This document shows positions 54,363-63,749 of a stretch of 64,000 bases of DNA, piece by piece. Origin of the DNA: Sphingobium cyanobacteriorum (GTDB lineage Bacteria; Pseudomonadota; Alphaproteobacteria; Sphingomonadales; Sphingomonadaceae); NCBI RefSeq assembly GCF_030580935.1, contig NZ_JAUQOM010000003.1, positions 1-64,000 on the forward strand. Direction: 5' to 3'. Made by a program: the position numbers and the translations under genes. The notes below the pieces were generated by a model. The model ran no database searches. It was not told the DNA's origin and worked only from the letters and a program-made list of their open reading frames with translations. Numbering within the stretch: position 1 is the first letter of the stretch; the number at the start of each line of letters is the position of its first letter.

Positions 54363-56221
54363 TGCCGCGCTCCCTTGGTGGTCAGGAGCGGCGCAAAACT
54401 TGCCCAAAGCGCGAGAAACTCTGGCGGCACTATGTTCGCGCCGCCATCCGGATCTTCGAGGCGCTTGATGAGCTGATCGATCTCGGCGAGCTCGCCGCCA
54501 TCGAGACTTAGAGCACGGACCATCGGTTCGAGAAGCGATGTTCCGCCCTGACCGAGCCGGCGCAGCCATTGCCCTTCGCCGGCGGCCTCGCTCTCGAGGA
54601 AACTACCTTCGCCCAGACTTCCGAGGAGCAAGCTCAAATATCGAAAGAAATTCTCGACATTCGCAATGTGCGCTCGCAGCACGGCGGCGTCGCGCCCATC
54701 AGGGACCCCGACAAGCCGCGCACCAAGGGTGAAGGCAACTTCCACGCCAGTCTGCTCGTCGCGAAGGCGGATACCCAACCAGCGGGTGACATCGCTCAAT
54801 GGCACCGAACCAAGCGTCATTCGAGACTGTGCTTTCGAGAGCAACTCCGCAGCATCGTATCCCCGTTCGTTCGCAACGGTGATTGCGCGCATGAAACAGC
54901 TTATGCCCTCCGGTAGATCGAGGGATGGGGCTTTGCCGGCAATCTCGACCTCCAGCGCGATGGTATCCGTCAGTTGGGTGCAATGAAGGTCGAGCGCGAG
55001 CGCCGCGATTTTGATGCGCAGTTTCTCCAGCGCCTTTTCGGCTGCCGCCGCAGCGTCCTGGTCGGGCGGCTCGGATGGTGTATAAGGAGCCAGGAGGCGG
55101 CGAAATCCTTCCGAGAACACCGCATCCTCAATCGTTCCCATCCGGGATTTCGGGCCATCGAGCGTGGCCATGATCTCTACGTTTTGCGTCCGTCCTCCGC
55201 GCGTCGGCACAAGCGCAGCCGTCGTCGCATTGGCTGAACCGAGGTGGATATGCAGGCGCGAGCCGCGCTCGACGACATAGGCTTTGGCATGAAGTCCCTC
55301 GAGATCGGCCGAGCATGCCTCCTCGCGATCTTCTTGCTCGTATTCGGTGGCGCGCTCGTCGAGCGTTTGTATCTCAAACATACTGCGGATGGCCGGTTTG
55401 ATGCAGTCGAGTTCCTCGGCCCGGGCGACGAGCTGGCAAGATGCGGGATCGTCGTATCCCGAAGCCAGTTGCTTGAGCGCATCCCCGCTTACAAAGGGGG
55501 ACAGGATAGCGAGGCGCTCCCCCTTTTGCGGCGTCCAAGCGCCCGCTTCCAGGCCATTGACGGCGAAGCGGATCTTGGTTGCCCCGGCGGGAAGATCGTC
55601 CCACCAGCAGCAGGCGAGATCGCGCAGCAGTGACGGGAGAAACTTTGGCGCCGTCGGCCGATTGGCCGCGTTCGCCAGTCCCGGAAGAGCGCGTAAGAGC
55701 CCGACGACGGGCTCATTACCTTCGCAAATATCGTCGGCGACCGTGCCATCGAGGCAAAGCGCCAAATCCCAGCACCGATCATTGGTCAGGTTACGCGAAA
55801 GAATCGCCAGCCGCATGCGGATGGGCATGCCCTTGCGTTCCGGTTGGAAGCGAATGCACCACAATTTAGGATGAAACGCTCCGCCTCCCGGCGCCGCAAC
55901 TTCGGTAATGGTTTTCTCATAGAGGGCCATCAGGCGCGCTGCATTCGGGCGCGCCTCCTTGATGCGGCCCCGATCGCAGTAAATGGCCATCCGGCCCGCC
56001 ATCCGTTCGACGCTTTGCAACAGAGCCAGGGGGCTGCGCAGCATCTCGTCGCGATTCTCCGCATCGCGAAATACGATGGCGATCGGGATCGCGAGGGCGG
56101 TTTCGAAATCGAGCGAATAGGTGGTAGCTACGGCGTGGTCGAACTTATAGCCGTCCGGCGAGCGCATGAGCGACGTGTATAGTTCGCGATTTTCAGGGTC
56201 GAAGGCGGGGTCAACCGGCAT
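54359..56221 (-). CDS. Phospholipase D-like protein with two HKD motifs
   Basis: A 620-residue PLD-superfamily protein with two catalytic half-sites: HxK in FHPKLWCIRF near residue 118 with LAILSRNLTNDR, and LHAKAYVVE near 310 with HLGSANATTAAL near 328. Many defence nucleases (DISARM DrmC, DpdK) use this fold to cut nucleic acid. A long C-terminal helical part follows. The ATG at 56221 was chosen because GGGAG precedes it and the longer frame lies inside the DUF6361-like gene. It overlaps the DUF6361-like gene by 11 bases and the helicase by four. Confidence 0.85.
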   Translation of the reverse strand: MPVDPAFDPENRELYTSLMRSPDGYKFDHAVATTYSLDFETALAIPIAIVFRDAENRDEMLRSPLALLQSVERMAGRMAIYCDRGRIKEARPNAARLMALYEKTITEVAAPGGGAFHPKLWCIRFQPERKGMPIRMRLAILSRNLTNDRCWDLALCLDGTVADDICEGNEPVVGLLRALPGLANAANRPTAPKFLPSLLRDLACCWWDDLPAGATKIRFAVNGLEAGAWTPQKGERLAILSPFVSGDALKQLASGYDDPASCQLVARAEELDCIKPAIRSMFEIQTLDERATEYEQEDREEACSADLEGLHAKAYVVERGSRLHIHLGSANATTAALVPTRGGRTQNVEIMATLDGPKSRMGTIEDAVFSEGFRRLLAPYTPSEPPDQDAAAAAEKALEKLRIKIAALALDLHCTQLTDTIALEVEIAGKAPSLDLPEGISCFMRAITVANERGYDAAELLSKAQSRMTLGSVPLSDVTRWLGIRLRDEQTGVEVAFTLGARLVGVPDGRDAAVLRAHIANVENFFRYLSLLLGSLGEGSFLESEAAGEGQWLRRLGQGGTSLLEPMVRALSLDGGELAEIDQLIKRLEDPDGGANIVPPEFLALWASFAPLLTTKGARQ

Positions 56222-57377
56222 CGGCAAGCTCCCCGAGATAGCGGCTGGCGATGCCCCATCTGAAATCGAGCCGCGCGTCCCCAGAAGCCCCTGACCAGCG
56301 TTCAAGCGGCGCATCGTGAAGGAGCCGTGCCTTCATGCGTTTCAGCCCATGCTCCCGCTGCTTGAGCAGTTCTATGGCGTGGTGATCAGCCTCAACCGGA
56401 CCAGTGCCATCTCGGGCGATTGTTACCCACCCCCGAATGAAATCCCGCGATGACTTGGTGAGGTTGTGGCTAGTCCTGCCAATCAGCCCAAAAAGGTCGT
56501 CGAGATCCCAGTCGCCCAACGCCAGGTGATCGAGCTCCGCCTTCCAAACCTCTAGGCGTGAGCGATAGTCAGCCGCCAAGCTGCCCGCATCGGCATGTTT
56601 CTTGGCATTTGGCCGATCTGCAGCACGAAGTGCCAGCAGGAGATTATAGAACAGGCTTGCTCCGTACATGACGCCGGAAAATCGTTCAGCGTGGCGCAGT
56701 ATCGCACGATTGGCGTCTGAGATTGTGTCTTCGCTGACCTGCCAAGGCCAATCCTCCGTGAACGTTTTGCCCTTGCGAGCCAGCTCATTGAGCAGACTTG
56801 CGCCTGCATGACTTTCGATGCGGTCCCGCAGAAAGGCGGCTTCGCCTTCAGTTAAGGCAAAACACGTTTCGACCAAGAAATCTGCGGGCGGCTTTGGCAG
56901 GTTCGACGACCAAAGTTTGAGATCGTGGTCCTTCAAGCTCTCCGGTCCATAGGACATGAATGTCGAATGGCTTCCCGCCAATGTTCGGATCCCCAAAGTG
57001 TTCAGGCCGGCCCAATAGACGCTTGATGCAAGGCGCTTGAGGTTTTGGCCCGCGTCTCGACCGATCACCCCGATCGTCTCTCCTCCCCGTAGCAGCGCTT
57101 CGCTCAACTGGAATTCCAGATCACGAGCGATTACAATACGTTCTGCCTGTGTAGCCTTGCGCCCCTGCGCCTCCAGATAGATCCACGGGATGAAAAGCAT
57201 GTAGCGCAGCCGCGTCTGGATTGTGCTGGTACCGGGAAAGAGCAGATCGGCCAGTCCGTCACGAACCGTGCCGAGGCCGAGTTCGTCGCGCGCCTCAGGC
57301 TGTTTGAACAGGTCGATCAGGGTTTGAGCGCGGCGACGCTCTTCGGGGTCAAAATCAATCCAGGCGAGATAAGACAT
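56211..57377 (-). CDS. DUF6361-like protein
   Basis: A 388-residue protein with the strong opening LAWIDFDPEERRRAQTLIDL and DELGLGTVRDGLADLLFPGT, which I recognise as DUF6361. This family is regularly found beside PLD-like and helicase genes in putative defence operons. No catalytic motif is clear; Trp/Tyr-rich helices predominate. It begins 60 bases after the UvrD-like gene and is coupled to the PLD-like gene. Function unknown; perhaps a DNA-binding or complex-forming subunit. Confidence 0.8.
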   Translation of the reverse strand: MSYLAWIDFDPEERRRAQTLIDLFKQPEARDELGLGTVRDGLADLLFPGTSTIQTRLRYMLFIPWIYLEAQGRKATQAERIVIARDLEFQLSEALLRGGETIGVIGRDAGQNLKRLASSVYWAGLNTLGIRTLAGSHSTFMSYGPESLKDHDLKLWSSNLPKPPADFLVETCFALTEGEAAFLRDRIESHAGASLLNELARKGKTFTEDWPWQVSEDTISDANRAILRHAERFSGVMYGASLFYNLLLALRAADRPNAKKHADAGSLAADYRSRLEVWKAELDHLALGDWDLDDLFGLIGRTSHNLTKSSRDFIRGWVTIARDGTGPVEADHHAIELLKQREHGLKRMKARLLHDAPLERWSGASGDARLDFRWGIASRYLGELADAG

Positions 57378-57437
57378 GAATGCATCTTCGGGACGTGCTT
57401 GGTGGGGCGGGGCAGAGAGGTCAGATCCTCCACCTCA

Positions 57438-60400
57438 TCACGGCGACGCTCCGACGCTGGATGGTGAGACCTCGATGATCTCACCCCTCGTCATCAGGAC
57501 GATCATGCCCCGTTCGGCACCAGTCATGTCGAGATAGGCCTGCACCTGACCTCTGTAGTGCTCGAGCGACGCGGCATCGGGCGCTACATCGCTCTTCCAA
57601 TCCACAATCGTACCCGGCTTGCCCTCGGGCGTCAGGGTGAGGGCGTCAGCAATTCCGGAGGTTGCATATTCATGCCCGTCCGTGGTGTGGCACGCAAACA
57701 CCGGGAATTCGGCTATCAGCTCGCCGCGTACTGCGGCAATCGGATCAAGTCTGAGTGTCTTGTCGATGCAACTCGCCAGCTCTTCGGCGGATAGGCCCGT
57801 CGCGGGATCGCTAACCGCAGTTCGGCCGAACTGAACGATCAATTCCTTCGCTCGCTCGGTCAGCGAACCGAGGTTGTCGAAAGTTTCGCCCGTCAGAACC
57901 TCTTCCATCAACTTGTGGAGGATCAGGCCCCGTTCGCGGCTGCCTTGAATAGCGAGCTTCGGCGGGAGTTCCTGCTGCTGCTGGTCTTCGGCATCTGTCC
58001 AGAGATCTGGTTCCTCCGCGACGATGACGGGGCCGGAGATCTCTTCGCTGCGGCTTGGGGTGAGCCAGGTCAGCTGCACCTTTCGCCGCAAGATTTGGTC
58101 AGCTTCCGCCGCGAATGTCTCTCGCGTCTGCGTATTGCCCGCTTCCTCTGCTGGTGATGGCACGCGCTCTGGCAATTCGCCGGGATCGATGGATGGAAGC
58201 TCGGCAAGCGAAAGGTCGAGCAGGCTTATCCATGCCGACTTCGATGGTGAGACATCAAGACGAGGAAGAATCAGCAATTGCCGTGCCCGCGTGGCCGCCA
58301 CGTACCACAGACGTATCCGTTCCCGATCCAGCTCCAGCTTCTCAGCCTCGATCGCCGCTTCATGGCCCTCGGGGGGCACGCCGAAGATCGGGCAATAGAA
58401 TGTGTCCGACTGGCGATCTGTCACCGCGCTATCGGGACCCATGACGCCCGTCATGGTGTTGATTGGAATGACAATAGGCCATTCGAGGCCCTTCGCCGCG
58501 TGCATCGTGAACAGCGAAATGGCTTCCTCTTGCGCGTCGGGCCGACCTTCGACGGCTCGGGCCTCATCCTCCCACGCAGTCGTCATCGCCTCAGAAAATG
58601 ACCGCAGGCCGCGCACCGCATATGCGGTCGCGAGATTGAGGTAGAGGTCGACATTGGCGAGCGCGCGTTCCGCCTGACCGCGATGGCGCTCGACGAGAAT
58701 GGGCCTGATGCGCAGGACATCAATGGCCTGTGACAGGAGCTCATGCGGCGTGGTGCTGTTTGCGCGCCGCGCAAGAGCTTGGAGTTTCACCAGGACCGCG
58801 CGCGCCAGATCGTGCGTGACGGTGTCAGCATCGACTGACAGGGTCAGACGCGGGATACGGTCGGGTTCGCTCTCATTGCGCGGGAGCGCCCAGACAATAT
58901 CGAGCAATTCTTCATCCGTAAGGCCGACCAATGGCCCACGGAGCAGTGCGCCCAGCGCCAAGGTGTCGCGACGATCAGCAAGGACACGAGTGACCGCGAT
59001 CAAATCCTGGATTTCCTGACGACGGAAGAGCCCTTTCCCGGCTTGGGTCGCAACCGGGATACCGCGGCGTTCCAAAGCTTCTTCGTATCGCCAAAGTTCG
59101 GCGCCTGTCGGCGCGAGCAAGGCGATGTCCCCCGGTTGGCAGACGCGCGGAGTACCTGTCCGGCGGTCGACAATTTCCTGCCCGCCGATCAGCCGGGCGC
59201 AAAGGTCGGCAACAGCTTCGGCTTCACCGTCTCGTTGCTGCTCCACCTTCGCTTTACCATCCTCGCCTGCAACCGCGACGTCGAGGGCGGCTACGCAAAT
59301 GCCTTCGGCGGGATCGGAGTGGAAGGCATCGAGGGCCGTGAAGCCCGGCTGACCATCGGCAGACAGTACCGCTTCGAAGCGCGCGTTGACGAAAGTCAGA
59401 ATGGAAGCGCACGACCGGAAGTTGGTCGAGATGGAAAGCAAGCTGTCCTGACCGTGCGCGATGAACGCGCTGCGAGCCTGTACGTAGGCACCGACGTCGG
59501 CGCCGCGAAAGCGGTAGATCGCCTGCTTCGGATCGCCCACGAGAAACAGCGCGCCAGGACGGATTCGGAAAGCCGCCCAATCGTCGCCGTCATGCTGCGG
59601 ATCACCGCACAGCCGCCAGAAGATCTCGGTCTGGAGCGGATCGGTGTCCTGGAACTCATCGACGAGGACGTGGGCAAAACGCTTGCCCAGCGCCTGGCGT
59701 ACCGCCTCATGACTGCGCAACAGGTCACGCGCGGCATAGATCAGATCGTCGAAATCGAGCTGCGCGCTGGAACGCTTGTAATTGCGGTAACGCTCGAGGA
59801 TTGGAGCGGCTTCTGAGACAAGCGCAGCCAGAACGTGGCCGGCAATCGCCTGCTGCATCGCAGCCCACGTCGCGCAGCATTTCGCGTAGAGATCGTCAGC
59901 GGCGATGTTGAGCTGCTCACCATCGGCTTTGGACAAACCGGCCTGCTTCGCCGCTTCGACCCACTTCCCTTTCTTGCGATAAGCGGCAAATCCACCGGTC
60001 TTGGTGCAAACGTCCGGATGGGGGCGCGCAACCAGCAACTGAACAAGGCCCGCGGGTGATTGGGGTTCGGCAACCGCGGCTACCGCTTCTGCCATCTGTG
60101 CGAAGCCTGCTGCATAGGTGGCCGTCTCGGGCTCGTGGGCCGAAGCATTGTCGATGAAGTCGCCCAAGGCCGTGGCCGCCTGTTGGAATTCATCCATGAG
60201 TGGAGCAAACGGGGAGGGCGCTGGTGCCTTGAGAGTTCGCCTACTCCGCAAATTGGCCGCGATCTTGTGAAGCAGCTCGACCGTGCTCTTCGGATTGTAG
60301 AGCACCATTTCGGCAATGATGCCGCCGTGCTCACCGGATAGCCGCTCTCGCAGCCAGCCATCAACGATTTCGAGAAACGCAAGGTCAGCCAGATTCCGAT

Positions 60401-60833
60401 CCATGACCGTCGCGCCAGGATCGATGTCTGCCTCAGCCGGGTAGGGCTTGATGAGGCGCTGGCAGAAGCCGTGAATCGTGGAGCAGGTGACTTCATCGAT
60501 CGCCGCGCTCGCGGTAACGAGATTGTTGCGCTGGGCATCGCTGAGGCCATCGGGAAGCGCGACTTTCAGCTCTGGCGCGATCCGGCCTTCGCTCAACTCG
60601 GCGACAAACTCCCTGACCCGCGACACCAATTCGCTTGCCGCAAGTTCGGTAAATGTCACCGCCGCGATGGCGCGCGGAGAGGTTCCCTCCGCGAGCATTA
60701 CGGCGATACGCCCCGCCATTACCGCGGTTTTTCCCGAGCCTGCGCCGGCCTCGACAAGGATCGAGCGGGTATGCCGACCAATTGCATCGAAGCGGGCACC
60801 GTCGTCCTTCAGTTGAGCAGACATGGTCGTCAT
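57438..60833 (-). CDS. UvrD/AddA-like helicase with C-terminal nuclease
   Basis: A 1131-residue SF1A helicase: Walker A VEAGAGSGKTAVMAGR (residues 29-36 core), AVTFTELAASEL, DEFQDTDPLQ near 392, GDPKQAIYRFRG, VFPMHAAKGLEW-like LFTMHAAKGLEWP, and VAATRARQLL. The last 100 residues hold a PD-(D/E)XK site with GIADALTLTPEG, then IVDWKSDV near 1074. This is the AddA architecture, here with an AddB-like partner upstream in the operon. It starts at an overlap with the AddB-like stop (TGATG at 60833). Confidence 0.9.
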   Translation of the reverse strand: MTTMSAQLKDDGARFDAIGRHTRSILVEAGAGSGKTAVMAGRIAVMLAEGTSPRAIAAVTFTELAASELVSRVREFVAELSEGRIAPELKVALPDGLSDAQRNNLVTASAAIDEVTCSTIHGFCQRLIKPYPAEADIDPGATVMDRNLADLAFLEIVDGWLRERLSGEHGGIIAEMVLYNPKSTVELLHKIAANLRSRRTLKAPAPSPFAPLMDEFQQAATALGDFIDNASAHEPETATYAAGFAQMAEAVAAVAEPQSPAGLVQLLVARPHPDVCTKTGGFAAYRKKGKWVEAAKQAGLSKADGEQLNIAADDLYAKCCATWAAMQQAIAGHVLAALVSEAAPILERYRNYKRSSAQLDFDDLIYAARDLLRSHEAVRQALGKRFAHVLVDEFQDTDPLQTEIFWRLCGDPQHDGDDWAAFRIRPGALFLVGDPKQAIYRFRGADVGAYVQARSAFIAHGQDSLLSISTNFRSCASILTFVNARFEAVLSADGQPGFTALDAFHSDPAEGICVAALDVAVAGEDGKAKVEQQRDGEAEAVADLCARLIGGQEIVDRRTGTPRVCQPGDIALLAPTGAELWRYEEALERRGIPVATQAGKGLFRRQEIQDLIAVTRVLADRRDTLALGALLRGPLVGLTDEELLDIVWALPRNESEPDRIPRLTLSVDADTVTHDLARAVLVKLQALARRANSTTPHELLSQAIDVLRIRPILVERHRGQAERALANVDLYLNLATAYAVRGLRSFSEAMTTAWEDEARAVEGRPDAQEEAISLFTMHAAKGLEWPIVIPINTMTGVMGPDSAVTDRQSDTFYCPIFGVPPEGHEAAIEAEKLELDRERIRLWYVAATRARQLLILPRLDVSPSKSAWISLLDLSLAELPSIDPGELPERVPSPAEEAGNTQTRETFAAEADQILRRKVQLTWLTPSRSEEISGPVIVAEEPDLWTDAEDQQQQELPPKLAIQGSRERGLILHKLMEEVLTGETFDNLGSLTERAKELIVQFGRTAVSDPATGLSAEELASCIDKTLRLDPIAAVRGELIAEFPVFACHTTDGHEYATSGIADALTLTPEGKPGTIVDWKSDVAPDAASLEHYRGQVQAYLDMTGAERGMIVLMTRGEIIEVSPSSVGASP

Positions 60834-63490
60834 CACTCCGCCTCCCACACCTGAGCCGCATCGCCGAGCATTGCTGCCGCGATTGGACGCTTGCGTTTGC
60901 AGTAGGTTGGGCCGGCGTTTGCGGGCAGGGCGAAGGCGAGATCGTCGTAATCATCGCCGGTATCGGGGCCAGGAATCGCCAGCCCCGATTGCAGGTTTGA
61001 CCGGGCGGCGACGAGATAGCCGGCGACCTCGGACAAGACGGCGTCCGGATCGTCGAGCTGGAGGTCTAGGTTCTCCCGGGGATACAACAGTGAAGCTGTT
61101 ATGCTTACATCCTCGCCCAGCAAGGATTTAACGGCGAAGCCATAGAGACAGCGCTGCAGCTCTTTGCCCCCGTTGAGGCGAATGGCTGACCTTGGTGCGC
61201 GTCCCGTTTTATAGTCTCGCACAATGGCGCGCTTGCCATCGTCGAGAATGTCGAGGCGGTCGATGTAGCCCTTGATCGCAAACCCTGCGCCAGGAATTTC
61301 GACCCTTCTGCTTGGATCCCAAGGAATGGCCCCGTCCGATTTCGGCGTAGAACCACCGAACGGCACCTCGGCATAGCTTTGCGCTCCCGCCAGTTCCTGA
61401 TTGCCATAGGACAGCGCATTGCTTGCGGTCACTCGAGCATCTGAGAGCGTGCGCGTCCAGATGATCGCCGGCGGCACCGGACGTTCACTTTCCCAATCGG
61501 CCGCCACTCGGGCTGCGGCATTATAGACCAGCTCGTCGATGACTTGCGCGGTTGCGCCGCCGAGGCCGCCCGCGGCCTCGATGCTCTGAAGCGCGAAGTC
61601 GAGTACCATGTGGACAAGGTCGCCCATTTCCAAGGGATCGAGTACCAACGGTTCGGCCCCTGCGTTAGGGGCGCTCCAGTGGAGTCCATAAACCCAGACA
61701 AAGCCGAGGGGGTTGCGAAGCAAGCGTCGCAGCGAACTGGCCGACTGCGTTCGACCAAGAACGGCTTGAATCAGGGGATGGTCTGGCCGCACCTTACCAT
61801 CGTGGGCGGTAATCTCCTCTCGCTTCCAATCTCGCCAGCAGGCCAAGGCGCTGACCGCTTGGGGATTGGTGCCAAACTCTTGCGTTCTTGCCATCAACCG
61901 ATCGGTCTCGCTGAAAGCATGAAGCGGAACCGCATTGCGACGAAGATACATCTCGGTGCCAAGTCCGGCGAGCAGCGGACTACGTCCGAGGAGCCGGCCA
62001 TCGCTGTCGCGGCGGGCACGAGAAAGTACGAGCTGGCCGGATGTCGTTGCCATAATAGTCTCGAAATCGCGCCTATCCGCCTGGTTGATCGGAAGTGGAT
62101 CGAGCACATGGGTTGGGATGATGTGATCGGGGATCAAGCGGTCTTCAGAAATGCCACGCGGCCAACGCGAGGAATTCAGGCCAATTAGCCGGACAAACCG
62201 GCGCGGTGAGGCGGCAAGGGCACTTGCTGGCATCCACGCAACCGAGACGCAGGAGTCGAGGCCGTCATCCTGCTTCAGGTTTTCCAGCGAAGTGTCAATC
62301 GATGCGGCCGGGCCGGCCATGAGTGCCTTGCGCCAAATCGCGAGCGCGCGGCCTGAAAGAAAGGCCGGGCCGATTTCATCGGCAGCGTCGGCTCCTTTCG
62401 CGAGCAGTTCGATCGCGAACTTCAGAGCAGGTGAATGGTCGCTTCCATCCGGCCAATCTTCGGCTGCGAGACCCGACAACAGCCGGTTCCACGCAGCGGA
62501 CGTCGCCATTGGCGCATCAGTCGGCAAGACGCGCAGCCAACCTTCGGGCAGGGCTGAGAACGCGGCCCCATCAGAACAGAGTGCGGCGAGGCGCCGTATA
62601 CGGGTCTGCGAAAGGCCGCGAACGAGAATGTCGGCCAATGCCGCAGCGGCCTGACCATCGCGGGTCGTGACTGTCGGAACGCCATGGACAAAGTGCAGGT
62701 CGATGTTCGCATCAGACCGCAGCGCCAGGAAATGATCGTCATATTCAGCAGTCGAAGCCGCTGCGATTGCGATTTCGTGCGGGGCGACATCGCCGGATGC
62801 CAGAAGGGATCGTACCCAGCGCAACGCCTCGATAGCCTCGTGGAGACCCGAGGCGGCGCTTGCGACTCTGACCTCGGGATGCTGGGCCGGAACTTCAACT
62901 ACCTTTATCGCGGATCCCACCAACCAGGCCGGAATCCGGCGCGGCCCGGCACTCCACGTCACGGGAATCTCGGTCGCGAGCTCGATCAGCAATGGGCGCC
63001 AGCACGGCGATAGCTCGGTCAATCCCTCAACGGTCAGGGCGCCGAGCACCTTCTGAGAATGATGAATCCGGCTCCGCGCGCAGGCGACGATATCCATTGG
63101 CCTTAGCATTCCCGCGGGAAGTTCGGCCAAAACAGCAGCTTCGAGGTGGGCCAGCGCCTCTAGCCTGGGATGGTCTCCTGCGCGTGCGGAAAGGTCGATC
63201 CCAGCCCGCCAAACCTTGTGAAGAGTATCGGCCGCAGCGTTGACCATACCGGGGAGTGACTTGATGTTTTCCAACTCACCGAGCGGCGTATTGGGAAGCA
63301 CTGACTGCAACGTCGAACGAAGCGTTTCGTCGTCAATTGGCTTGATGAAGCCTCCGGCCAACCGCACAGCTGCCTGCTCGAAGGACATGATCTGGGTGCC
63401 ATGATGCCGATCGCGTGCAGCGTGCAGACGCTCGCAGCGCATGGCATGTCTTCCGTGGCACACGATAGTTGAGCGCGATGCGGCAGTCAC
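60833..63490 (-). CDS. AddB-like PD-(D/E)XK nuclease family protein
   Basis: An 885-residue protein of the AddB/RexB type. Its C-terminus has the nuclease core: KGYIDRLDILDDGKRAIV then DYKTGRAP, with a QxxxY-like LQRCLYGFAV. The middle, RLIGLNSSRWPRGISEDRLI and DRRDFETIMATTSGQLVLS, is the inactive helicase-like part. The GTG at 63490 was chosen because AGAGGG precedes it at nine bases and the segment IVCHGRHAMRCERLHAA looks like the family's N-terminal strand and helix; a clear P-loop is missing. It is the first gene of the leftward operon and is probably the AddB partner of the UvrD-like gene. Confidence 0.85.
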   Translation of the reverse strand: MTAASRSTIVCHGRHAMRCERLHAARDRHHGTQIMSFEQAAVRLAGGFIKPIDDETLRSTLQSVLPNTPLGELENIKSLPGMVNAAADTLHKVWRAGIDLSARAGDHPRLEALAHLEAAVLAELPAGMLRPMDIVACARSRIHHSQKVLGALTVEGLTELSPCWRPLLIELATEIPVTWSAGPRRIPAWLVGSAIKVVEVPAQHPEVRVASAASGLHEAIEALRWVRSLLASGDVAPHEIAIAAASTAEYDDHFLALRSDANIDLHFVHGVPTVTTRDGQAAAALADILVRGLSQTRIRRLAALCSDGAAFSALPEGWLRVLPTDAPMATSAAWNRLLSGLAAEDWPDGSDHSPALKFAIELLAKGADAADEIGPAFLSGRALAIWRKALMAGPAASIDTSLENLKQDDGLDSCVSVAWMPASALAASPRRFVRLIGLNSSRWPRGISEDRLIPDHIIPTHVLDPLPINQADRRDFETIMATTSGQLVLSRARRDSDGRLLGRSPLLAGLGTEMYLRRNAVPLHAFSETDRLMARTQEFGTNPQAVSALACWRDWKREEITAHDGKVRPDHPLIQAVLGRTQSASSLRRLLRNPLGFVWVYGLHWSAPNAGAEPLVLDPLEMGDLVHMVLDFALQSIEAAGGLGGATAQVIDELVYNAAARVAADWESERPVPPAIIWTRTLSDARVTASNALSYGNQELAGAQSYAEVPFGGSTPKSDGAIPWDPSRRVEIPGAGFAIKGYIDRLDILDDGKRAIVRDYKTGRAPRSAIRLNGGKELQRCLYGFAVKSLLGEDVSITASLLYPRENLDLQLDDPDAVLSEVAGYLVAARSNLQSGLAIPGPDTGDDYDDLAFALPANAGPTYCKRKRPIAAAMLGDAAQVWEAE

Positions 63491-63749
63491 AATCCATTTC
63501 CCTCTTGCAAGGAGTCAGCAGCCTGCACGATCTGTTGACGCCCACTTGGCGAAAAGAATCATGAAGCTAGTGACTATTCGCAGCCCCCGTCGAGCTCAGT
63601 CTATACAAGCGTTTTGATGATCGGATGCAAGACATCGCGGTCACCTTATGATCTACTCCACGCTTGCTGCGACCGGTTCTGTCGTAGAAGGTGTAGAGCA
63701 AGGTCTTTGCAGCAGTTTCAGATTCGACCGAGGGGCGGCGGAGATATTC
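63491..63749. other. Divergent promoter region
   Basis: This 259-base stretch separates the AddB-like operon from the rightward gene at 63750. No GTTC-N7-GTTC or TAGGAAA motif was seen, and no small gene is convincing. An in-frame ATG at 63648 could extend the next gene by 34 residues but has no ribosome site. Confidence 0.5.

Noticed and set aside
51237..56221. Calling the PLD and helicase genes DISARM
   Set aside because: DISARM needs DrmB (DUF1998) and usually a methyltransferase; neither is present, and the helicase is SNF2-like.
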